Part shown: in pieces, positions 21,597 through 32,600 of the stretch
Layout: each line of letters starts with the position of its first letter
How positions within the stretch are numbered: position 1 is the first letter of the stretch
Assembly (NCBI RefSeq): GCF_029227915.1
Contig: NC_079877.1
Coordinates: 186,001 to 250,000, forward strand
Source: Hydractinia symbiolongicarpus
Lineage: Eukaryota; Cnidaria; Hydrozoa; Anthoathecata; Hydractiniidae
Length of the DNA: 64,000 nucleotides
Direction: 5' to 3'
Notes under the pieces: generated by a model
Told to the model about the DNA's origin: nothing
Databases searched by the model: none
The model's input: the letters and a program-made list of their open reading frames with translations, nothing else
Translations under genes and position numbers: made by a program

Positions 21597-24408
21597 CCAG
21601 AACGATTTTTTAAATTATCTTTTCACCACTAAAACGCATGAGACTTGTAGTTTTTAAAAATGTTTTCATTTTTGATGAGACGCTGAATAAAAGAAGTTTA
21701 ATCGCTGGCAAACGAAAACCCGCGAATTCCCGTAAATCCCGGACTCGGCCCGTATAGCCAAAAGTATACAAAGAAAGTATCCAGGGAGTAAACTGATTTC
21801 CCGAACGATTTTTTAAATTATTTTTTCACCACTAAAACGCATGAGACTTGTAGTTTTCAAAAATGTTTTCATTTTTTATGAGACGCGGAAAAAAAGAAGT
21901 TTAATCGCCGGCAAAGGAAAACCCGCGATTTCCCGTACATCCCGGACTCGGCCCGTATAGTCAAAAGTATACAAAGAAAATACCCAGGGAGTAAACTCAT
22001 TTCCCGAACGATTTTATAAATTATTTTTTCGCCACTAAAACGTATGAGACTTGTAGTTTTCAAAAATGTTTTCATTTTTGATGAGACGCTGAATAAAAGA
22101 AGTTTAATCGCCGGCAAACAAAAACCCGCGATTTCCCGTAAATCCCAGACTCAGCCCGTATAGTCAAATGTATACAAAGAAAGTACCCTGCGAGTAAACT
22201 AATTTCCAGTACGATTTTTTAAATTATCTTTTCACCACTAAAACGCACGAGACTTGTAGTTTTCAAAAATGTTTTCATTTTTGATGAGACGCTGAATAAA
22301 AGAAGTTTAATCGCCGGCAAACGAAAACCCGCGAATTCCCGTAAATCCCGGACTCGGCCCGTATAGTCAAAAGTATAAAAAGAAAATACCCAGGGAGTAA
22401 ACTCATTTCCAGAACGATTTTTTAAATTATCTTTTCACCACTAAAACGCACGAGACTTGTAGTTTTCAAAAATGTTTTCATTTTTGATGAGACGCTGAAT
22501 AAAAGATGTTTAATCGCCGGCAAACGAAAACCCGCGATTTCCCGTAAATCCCGGGCTTGGCCCGTATAGTCGAATGTATACAAAGAAAGTACCCTGTGAG
22601 TAAACTCATTTCCAGAACGATTTTTTAAATTATCTTTTCACCACTAAAACGCACGAGACTTGTAGTTTTTAAAAATGTTTTCATTTTTAATGAGACGCTG
22701 AATAAAAGAAGTTTAATCGCCGGCAAACGAAAACCCGCGAATTCCTGTAAATCCCGGACTCGGTCCGTATAGTCAAAAGTATACAAAGAAAATACCCAGG
22801 GAGTAAACTCATTTCCAGAACGATTTTTAAAATTATCTTTTCACCACTAAAACGGATGAAACTTGTAGTTTTCAAAAATGTTTTCATTTTTGATGAGACG
22901 CTGAATAAAAGAAGTTTAATCGCCGGCAAAAGAAAACCCGCGAATTCCCGTAAATCCCGGACTCGGCCCGTATAGTCAAAAGTATACAAAGAAAATACCC
23001 AGGGAGTAAACTGATTTCCAGATCGATTTTTTAAATTATTTTTTCACCACTAAAACGCATGAGACTTGTAGTTTTCAAAAATGTTTTCATTTTTGATGAG
23101 ACGCGGAATAAAAGAAGTTTAATCGCCGGCAAACGAAAACCCGCGATTTCCCGTACATCCTGGACTCGGCCCGTATAGTCAAAAGTATACAAAGAAAATA
23201 CCCAGGGAGTAAACTCATTTCCCAAACGATTTTATAAATTATTTTTTCACCACTAAAACATATGAGACTTGTAGTTTTCAAAAATGTTTTCATTTTTGAT
23301 GAGATGCTGAATAAAAAAAGTTTAATCGCCGGGAAACAAAAACCCGCGATTTCCCGTAAATCCCGGACTCAGCCCGTATAGTCAAATGTATACAAAGAAA
23401 GTACCCTGCGAGTAAACTCATTTCCAGAACGATTCTTTAAATTATCTTTTCACCACTAAAACGCATGAGACTTGTAGTTTTCAAAAATGTTTTCATTTTT
23501 GATGAGATGCTGAATAAAAGAAGTTTAATCGCCGGCAAACGAAAACCCGCGAATTCCCGTAAATCCCGGACTCGGCCTGTATAGTCAAAAGTATACAAAG
23601 AAAATACCCAGGGAGTAAACTCATTTCCAGAACGATTTTTTAAATTATCTTTTCACCACTAAAACGCATGAGACTTGTAGTTTTCAAAAATGTTTTCATT
23701 TTTGATGAGACGCTGAATAAAAGATGTTTAATCGCCGGCAAACGAAAACCCGCTATTTCCGTAAATCCCGTGATTGGCCCGTATAGTCAAAAGTATACAA
23801 AAAACTACCCAGGGAGTAAACTCATTTCCCGAACGATTTTTTAAATTATTTTTTCACCACGAAAACGTATGAGACTTGTAGTTTTCAAAAATGTTTTCAT
23901 TTTTGATGAGACGCTGAATAAAAGAAGTTTAATCGCCGGCAAACGAAAACCCGCGATTTCTTGTAAATCCCGGACTCGGCCCGTATAGTCAAAAGTATAC
24001 AAAAAAGTACCCTGCGAGTAAACTCATTTCCAGAACGATTTTTTAAATTATCTTTTCACCACTAAAACGCACGAGACTTGTAGTTTTTAAAAATGTTTTC
24101 ATTTTTGATGAGACGCTGAATAAAAGAAGTTTAATCGCCGGCAAACGAAAACCCGCGAATTCCTGTAAATCCCAGACTCGGTCCGTATAGTCAAAAGTAT
24201 ACAAAGAAAATACCCAGGGAGTAAACTCATTTCCAGAACGATTTTTTAAATTATCTTTTCACCACTAAAACGCATGAGACATGTAGTTTTCAAAAATGTT
24301 TTCATTTTTGATGAGACGCGGAATAAAAGATGTTTAATCACCGGCAAACGAAAACCCGCGATTTCCCGTCAATCCCGGACTCGGCCCGTATAGTCAAAAA
24401 TATACAAA

Positions 24409-25593
24409 GAAAGTACCCTGCGAGTAATTTCATTTCCAGAACGATTTTTTAAATTATCTTTTCACCACTACAACGCATGAGACTTGTAGTTTTCAAAAAT
24501 GTTTTCATTTTTGATGAGACGCTGAATAAAAGAAGTTTAATCGCTGGCAAACGAAAACCCGCGAATTCCCGTAAATCCTGGACACGGCCCGTATAGCCAA
24601 AAGTATACAAAGAAAGTATCCAGGGAGTAAACTCATTTCCCAAACGATTTTTTAAATTATTTTTTCACCACTAAAACGCATGAGACTTGTAGTTTTCAAA
24701 AATGTTTTCATTTTTGATGAGACGCGGAATAAAAGAAGTTTAATCGCCGGCAAACGAAAACCCGCGATTTCCCGTACATCCCGGGCTCGGCCCGATTAGT
24801 CAAAAGTATACAAAGAAAATACCCAGGGAGTAAACTCATTTCCCGAACGATTTTATAAATTATTTTTTCACCACTAAAACGTATGAGACTTGTAGTATTC
24901 AAAAATGTTTTCATTTTTGATGAGACGCTGAATAAAAGAAGTTTAATCGCCGGCAAACAAAAACCCGCGATTTCCCGTAAATCCCGGACTCAGCCCGTAT
25001 AGTCAAATGTATACAAAGAAAGTACCCTGCGAGTAAACTCATTTCCAGAACGATTTTTTAAATTATCTTTCCACCACTAAAACGCACGAGACTTGAAGTT
25101 TTCAAAAATGTTTTCATTTTTGATGAGACGCTGAATAAAAGAAGTTTAATCGCCGGCAAACGAAAACCCGCGAATTCCCGTAAATCCCGGACTCGGCCCG
25201 TATAGTCAAAAGTATACAAAGAAAATACCCAGGGAGTAAACTCATTTCCAGAACGACTTTTTAAATTATCTTTTCACCACTAAAACGCATGAGACTTGTA
25301 GTTTTCAAAAATGTTTTCATTTTTGATGAGACGCGGAATAAAAGATGTTTAATCACCGGCAAACGAAAAGCCGCGATTTCCCGTAAATCCCGGACTCGGC
25401 CCGTATAGTCAAAAATATACAAAGAAAGTACCCTGCGAGTAAACTCATTTCCAGAACGATTTTTTAAATTATCTTTTCACCACTAAAACGCATGAGACTT
25501 ATAGTTTTCAAAAATGTTTTCATTTTTGATGAGACGCTGAATAAAAGAAGTTTAATCGCTGGCAAACGAAAACCCGCGAATTCCCGTAAATCC
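24409..25593 (+). repeat. Transition monomers between palindrome arm and 5-mer HOR
   Basis: About six forward monomers without a clean long-range period. Local oddities are GAGTAATTTCATTTCC (24421), GACACGGCCCG (about 24582), CCCGATTAGTC (24793), TTGTAGTATTC (24890) and CTTTCCACC (25067). The order of types resembles about 17.95-18.76 kb, followed by copies of the seven-A monomer class further right. No gene or other element is seen. Confidence 0.75.
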
Positions 25594-26552
25594 CGGACTC
25601 GGCCCGTATAGCCAAAAGTATACAAAGAAAGTATCCAGGGAGTAAACTCATTTCCCGAACGATTTTTTAAATTATTTTTTCACCACTAAAACGCATGAGA
25701 CTTGTAGTTTTCAAAAATGTTTTCATTTTTTATGAGACGCGGAAAAAAAGAAGTTTAATCTCCGGCAAAGGAAAACCCGCGATTTCCCGTACATCCCGGA
25801 CTCGGCCCGTATAGTCAAAAGTATACAAAGAAAATACCCAGGGAGTAAACTCATTTCCCGAACGATTTTATAAATTATTTTTTCACCACTAAAACGTATG
25901 AGACTTGTAGTTTTCAAAAATGTTTTCATTCTTGATGAGACGCTGAATAAAAGAAGTTTAATCGCCGGCAAACGAAAACCCGCGAATTCCTGTAAATCCC
26001 GGACTCGGTCCGTATAGTCAAAAATATACAAAGAAAATACCCAGGGAGTAAACTCATTTCCAGAACGATTTTTTAAATTATCTTTTCGCCACTAAAACGC
26101 ATGAGACTTGTAGTTTTCAAAAATGTTTTCATTTTTGATGAGACGCGGAATAAAAGATGTTTAATCACCGGCAAAGGAAAACCCGCGATTTCCCGTACAT
26201 CCCGGACTCGGCCCGTATAGTCAAAAGTATACAAAGAAAATACCCAGGGAGTAAACTCATTTCCCGAACGATTTTATAAATTATTTTTTCACCACTAAAA
26301 CGTATGAGACTTGTAGTTTTCAAAAATGTTTTCATTTTTGATGAGACGCTGAATAAAAGAAGTTTAATCGCCGGCAAACGAAAACCCGCGAATTCCTGTA
26401 AATCCCGGACTCGGTCCGTATAGTCAAAAATATACAAAGAAAATACCCAGGGAGTAAACTCATTTCCAGAACGATTTTTTAAATTATCTTTTCACCACTA
26501 AAACGCATGAGACTTGTAGTTTTCAAAAATGTTTTCATTTTTGATGAGACGC
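25594..26552 (+). repeat. 1015-bp HOR (5 monomers), copy 1
   Basis: Repeated at 26609-27567 at an offset of 1015 bp, exactly 5 x 203. Shared features are TTTTTTATGAGACGCGG with seven A, AATCTCCGGCAAAGG, TTCATTCTTGATGAG and the GGTCCGTATAGTCAAAAATAT monomer. I noticed one difference (TTTTCGCCACT against TTTTCACCACT, about 26084 and 27099). Similarity ends at GACGC(T/G)GAAT. Confidence 0.88.
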
Positions 26553-26608
26553 TGAATAAAAGAAGTTTAATCGCTGGCAAACGAAAACCCGCGAATTCCC
26601 GTAAATCC

Positions 26609-27567
26609 TGGACTCGGCCCGTATAGCCAAAAGTATACAAAGAAAGTATCCAGGGAGTAAACTCATTTCCCGAACGATTTTTTAAATTATTTTTTCACCA
26701 CTAAAACGCATGAGACTTGTAGTTTTCAAAAATGTTTTCATTTTTTATGAGACGCGGAAAAAAAGAAGTTTAATCTCCGGCAAAGGAAAACCCGCGATTT
26801 CCCGTACATCCCGGACTCGGCCCGTATAGTCAAAAGTATACAAAGAAAATACCCAGGGAGTAAACTCATTTCCCGAACGATTTTATAAATTATTTTTTCA
26901 CCACTAAAACGTATGAGACTTGTAGTTTTCAAAAATGTTTTCATTCTTGATGAGACGCTGAATAAAAGAAGTTTAATCGCCGGCAAACGAAAACCCGCGA
27001 ATTCCTGTAAATCCCGGACTCGGTCCGTATAGTCAAAAATATACAAAGAAAATACCCAGGGAGTAAACTCATTTCCAGAACGATTTTTTAAATTATCTTT
27101 TCACCACTAAAACGCATGAGACTTGTAGTTTTCAAAAATGTTTTCATTTTTGATGAGACGCGGAATAAAAGATGTTTAATCACCGGCAAAGGAAAACCCG
27201 CGATTTCCCGTACATCCCGGACTCGGCCCGTATAGTCAAAAGTATACAAAGAAAATACCCAGGGAGTAAACTCATTTCCCGAACGATTTTATAAATTATT
27301 TTTTCACCACTAAAACGTATGAGACTTGTAGTTTTCAAAAATGTTTTCATTTTTGATGAGACGCTGAATAAAAGAAGTTTAATCGCCGGCAAACGAAAAC
27401 CCGCGAATTCCTGTAAATCCCGGACTCGGTCCGTATAGTCAAAAATATACAAAGAAAATACCCAGGGAGTAAACTCATTTCCAGAACGATTTTTTAAATT
27501 ATCTTTTCACCACTAAAACGCATGAGACTTGTAGTTTTCAAAAATGTTTTCATTTTTGATGAGACGC
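26609..27567 (+). repeat. 1015-bp HOR, copy 2
   Basis: Second copy of the 5-monomer unit. Its right part is also the left part of the 10/7-monomer HOR series, so the same sequence takes part in two successive amplification events. Confidence 0.86.
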
Positions 27568-30500
27568 GGAATAAAAGATGTTTAATCACCGGCAAACGAA
27601 AAGCCGCGATTTCCCGTAAATCCCGGACTCGGCCCGTATAGTCAAAAATATACAAAGAAAGTACCCTGCAAGTAAACTCATTTCCAGACCGATTTTTTTA
27701 ATTATCTTTTCACCACTAAAACGCATGAGACTTGTAGTTTTCAAAACTGTTTTCATTTTTGATGAGACGCTGAATAAAAGAAGCTTAATCGCTGGCAAAC
27801 GAAAACCCGCGAATTCCCGTAAATCCCGGACTCGGCCCGTATAGCCAAAAGTATACAAAGAAAGTATCCAGGGAGTAAACTCATTTCCCGAACGATTTTA
27901 TAAATTATTTTTTCACCACTAAAACGCATGAGACTTGTAGTTTTCAAAAATGTTTTCATTTTTGATGAGACGCGGAATAAAAGAAGTTTAATCGCCGGCA
28001 AACGAAAACCCGCGATTTCCCGTACATCCCGGACTCGGCCCGTATAGTCAAAAGTATGCAAAGAAAATACCCAGGGAGTAAACTCATTTCCCGAACGTTT
28101 TTTTGAATTATTTTTTCACCACTAAAACGTATGAGACTTGTAGTTTTCAAAAATGTTTTCATTTTTGATGAGACGCTGAATAAAAGAAGTTTAATCGCCG
28201 GCAAACAAAAACCCGCAATTTCCCGTAAATCCCGGACTCAGCCCGTATAGTCAAATGTATACAAAGAAAGTACCCTGCGAGTAAACTCATTTCCAGAACG
28301 ATTTTTTAAACTATCTTTTCACCACTAAAACGCACGAGACTTGTAGTTTTCAAAAATGTTTTCATTTTTGATGAGACGCTGAATAAAAGAAGTTTAATCG
28401 CCGGCAAACGAAAACCCGCGAATTCCCGTAAATCCCGGACTCGGCCCGTATAGTCAAAAGTATACAAAGAAAATACCCAGGGAGTAAACTGATTTCCAGA
28501 ACGATTTTTTAAATTATTTTTTCACCACTAAAACGCATGAGACTTGTAGTTTTCAAAAATGTTTTCATTTTTGATGAGACGCGGAATAAAAGAAGTTTAA
28601 TCGCCGGCAAACGAAAACCCGCCATTTCCCGTACATCCTGGACTCGGCCCGTATAGTCAAAAGTATACAAAGAAAATACCCAGGGAGTAAACTCATTTCC
28701 CAAACGACTTTATAAATTATTTTTTCACCACTAAAACGTATGAGACTTGTAGTTTTCAAAAATGTTTTCATTTTTTATGAGACGCGGAAAAAAAGAAGTT
28801 TAATCGCCGGCAAAGGAAAACACGCGATTTCCCGTACATCCCGGACTCGGCCCGTATAGTCAAAAGTATACAAAGAAAATACCCAGGGAGTAAACTCATT
28901 TCCCGAACGATTTTATAAATTATTTTTTCACCACTAAAACGTATGAGACTTGTAGTTTTCAAAAATGTTTTCATTCTTGATGAGACGCTGAATAAAAGAA
29001 GTTTAATCGCCGGCAAACGAAAACCCGCGAATTCCTGTAAATCCCGGACTCGGTCCGTATAGTCAAAAATATACAAAGAAAATACCCAGGGAGTAAACTC
29101 ATTTCCAGAACGATTTTTTAAATTATCTTTTCACCACTAAAACGCATGAGACTTGTAGTTTTCAAAAATGTTTTCATTTTTGATGAGACGCGGAATAAAA
29201 GATGTTTAATCACCGGCAAAGGAAAACCCGCGATTTCCCGTACATCCCGGACTCGGCCCGTATAGTCAAAAGTATACAAAGAAAATACCCAGGGAGTAAA
29301 CTCATTTCCCGAACGATTTTATAAATTTTTTTTTCACCACTAAAACGTATGAGACTTGTAGTTTTCAAAAATGTTTTCATTTTTGATGAGACGCTGAATA
29401 AAAGAAGTTTAATCGCCGGCAAACGAAAACCCGCGAATTCCTGTAAATCCCGGACTCGGTCCGTATAGTCAAAAATATACAAAGAAAATACCCAGGGAGT
29501 AAACTCATTTCCAGAACGATTTTTTAAATTATCTTTTCACCACTAAAACGCATGAGACTTGTAGTTTTCAAAAATGTTTTCATTTTTGATGAGACGCGGA
29601 ATAAAAGATGTTTAATCACCGGCAAACGAAAAGCCGCGATTTCCCGTAAATCCCGGACTCGGCCCGTATAGTCAAAAATATACAAAGAAAGTACCCTGCA
29701 AGTAAACTCATTTCCAGACCGATTTTTTTAATTATCTTTTCACCACTAAAACGCATGAGACTTGTAGTTTTCAAAACTGTTTTCATTTTTGATGAGACGC
29801 TGAATAAAAGAAGCTTAATCGCTGGCAAACGAAAACCCGCGAATTCCCGTAAATCCCGGACTCGGCCCGTATAGCCAAAAGTATACAAAGAAAGTATCCA
29901 GGGAGTAAACTCATTTCCCGAACGATTTTATAAATTATTTTTTCACCACTAAAACGCATGAGACTTGTAGTTTTCAAAAATGTTTTCATTTTTGATGAGA
30001 CGCGGAATAAAAGAAGTTTAATCGCCGGCAAACGAAAACCCGCCATTTCCCGTACATCCTGGACTCGGCCCGTATAGTCAAAAGTATACAAAGAAAATAC
30101 CCAGGGAGTAAACTCATTTCCCAAACGACTTTATAAATTATTTTTTCACCACTAAAACGTATGAGACTTGTAGTTTTCAAAAATGTTTTCATTTTTTATG
30201 AGACGCGGAAAAAAAGAAGTTTAATCGCCGGCAAAGGAAAACACGCGATTTCCCGTACATCCCGGACTCGGCCCGTATAGTCAAAAGTATACAAAGAAAA
30301 TACCCAGGGAGTAAACTCATTTCCCGAACGATTTTATAAATTATTTTTTCACCACTAAAACGTATGAGACTTGTAGTTTTCAAAAATGTTTTCATTCTTG
30401 ATGAGACGCTGAATAAAAGAAGTTTAATCGCCGGCAAACGAAAACCCGCGAATTCCTGTAAATCCCGGACTCGGTCCGTATAGTCAAAAATATACAAAGA

Positions 30501-32600
30501 AAATACCCAGGGAGTAAACTCATTTCCAGAACGATTTTTTAAATTATCTTTTCACCACTAAAACGCATGAGACTTGTAGTTTTCAAAAATGTTTTCATTT
30601 TTGATGAGACGCGGAATAAAAGATGTTTAATCACCGGCAAAGGAAAACCCGCGATTTCCCGTACATCCCGGACTCGGCCCGTATAGTCAAAAGTATACAA
30701 AGAAAATACCCAGGGAGTAAACTCATTTCCCGAACGATTTTATAAATTTTTTTTTCACCACTAAAACGTATGAGACTTGTAGTTTTCAAAAATGTTTTCA
30801 TTTTTGATGAGACGCTGAATAAAAGAAGTTTAATCGCCGGCAAACGAAAACCCGCGAATTCCTGTAAATCCCGGACTCGGTCCGTATAGTCAAAAATATA
30901 CAAAGAAAATACCCAGGGAGTAAACTCATTTCCAGAACGATTTTTTAAATTATCTTTTCACCACTAAAACGCATGAGACTTGTAGTTTTCAAAAATGTTT
31001 TCATTTTTGATGAGACGCGGAATAAAAGATGTTTAATCACCGGCAAACGAAAAGCCGCGATTTCCCGTAAATCCCGGACTCGGCCCGTATAGTCAAAAAT
31101 ATACAAAGAAAGTACCCTGCAAGTAAACTCATTTCCAGACCGATTTTTTTAATTATCTTTTCACCACTAAAACGCATGAGACTTGTAGTTTTCAAAACTG
31201 TTTTCATTTTTGATGAGACGCTGAATAAAAGAAGCTTAATCGCTGGCAAACGAAAACCCGCGAATTCCCGTAAATCCCGGACTCGGCCCGTATAGCCAAA
31301 AGTATACAAAGAAAGTATCCAGGGAGTAAACTCATTTCCCGAACGATTTTATAAATTATTTTTTCACCACTAAAACGCATGAGACTTGTAGTTTTCAAAA
31401 ATGTTTTCATTTTTGATGAGACGCGGAATAAAAGAAGTTTAATCGCCGGCAAACGAAAACCCGCGATTTCCCGTACATCCCGGACTCGGCCCGTATAGTC
31501 AAAAGTATGCAAAGAAAATACCCAGGGAGTAAACTCATTTCCCGAACGTTTTTTTGAATTATTTTTTCACCACTAAAACGTATGAGACTTGTAGTTTTCA
31601 AAAATGTTTTCATTTTTGATGAGACGCTGAATAAAAGAAGTTTAATCGCCGGCAAACAAAAACCCGCAATTTCCCGTAAATCCCGGACTCAGCCCGTATA
31701 GTCAAATGTATACAAAGAAAGTACCCTGCGAGTAAACTCATTTCCAGAACGATTTTTTAAACTATCTTTTCACCACTAAAACGCACGAGACTTGTAGTTT
31801 TCAAAAATGTTTTCATTTTTGATGAGACGCTGAATAAAAGAAGTTTAATCGCCGGCAAACGAAAACCCGCGAATTCCCGTAAATCCCGGACTCGGCCCGT
31901 ATAGTCAAAAGTATACAAAGAAAATACCCAGGGAGTAAACTGATTTCCAGAACGATTTTTTAAATTATTTTTTCACCACTAAAACGCATGAGACTTGTAG
32001 TTTTCAAAAATGTTTTCATTTTTGATGAGACGCGGAATAAAAGAAGTTTAATCGCCGGCAAACGAAAACCCGCCATTTCCCGTACATCCTGGACTCGGCC
32101 CGTATAGTCAAAAGTATACAAAGAAAATACCCAGGGAGTAAACTCATTTCCCAAACGACTTTATAAATTATTTTTTCACCACTAAAACGTATGAGACTTG
32201 TAGTTTTCAAAAATGTTTTCATTTTTTATGAGACGCGGAAAAAAAGAAGTTTAATCGCCGGCAAAGGAAAACACGCGATTTCCCGTACATCCCGGACTCG
32301 GCCCGTATAGTCAAAAGTATACAAAGAAAATACCCAGGGAGTAAACTCATTTCCCGAACGATTTTATAAATTATTTTTTCACCACTAAAACGTATGAGAC
32401 TTGTAGTTTTCAAAAATGTTTTCATTCTTGATGAGACGCTGAATAAAAGAAGTTTAATCGCCGGCAAACGAAAACCCGCGAATTCCTGTAAATCCCGGAC
32501 TCGGTCCGTATAGTCAAAAGTATACAAAGAAAATACCCAGGGAGTAAACTCATTTCCAGAACGATTTTTCAAATTATCTTTTCACCACTAAAACGCATGA
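26712..32600 (+). repeat. Alternating 10-mer and 7-mer HOR (2030 + 1421 = 3451 bp)
   Basis: The seven-A anchor monomer (GCGG followed by AAAAAAAG) lies at 26754, 28784, 30205 and 32235, with spacings of 2030, 1421 and 2030 bp (10, 7 and 10 monomers). The composite 17-monomer period of 3451 bp is also exact: the monomers at about 27.95-28.7 kb recur at 31.4-32.15 kb, including GAACGTTTTTTTGAATT (about 28095 and 31546). The short copy differs from the long one by lacking a three-monomer stretch at about 27.95-28.5 kb. Markers inside are AAGCTTAATCGCTGG, TTCAAAACTGTTTTC, CCAGACCGATTTTTTTAATT and CCCGCCATTTCCC. Confidence 0.87.

Larger units (their letters stand above)
13074..24408 (+). repeat. 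Right arm of the compound palindrome
   Basis: Inverted partner of 4775-12867. At 11,335 bp it is 3242 bp longer than the left arm. This is accounted for by the 2839-bp tandem duplication (16125-21596) plus about two monomers of net gain elsewhere. Monomer-sized gains and losses on both arms (visible as 203-bp steps in the coordinate sums) show that the arms kept exchanging or losing units after the inverted duplication formed. Confidence 0.9.

Noticed and set aside
25723-32572. Repeated 90-117-residue open frames on the - strand as genes of a tandem family
   Set aside because: They span about 1.5 monomers, overlap one another, and change frame at each monomer boundary because 203 is not a multiple of three. 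The variation tracks nucleotide variants of the satellite, including many replacement changes. Equivalent frames appear on the opposite strand in the inverted block.
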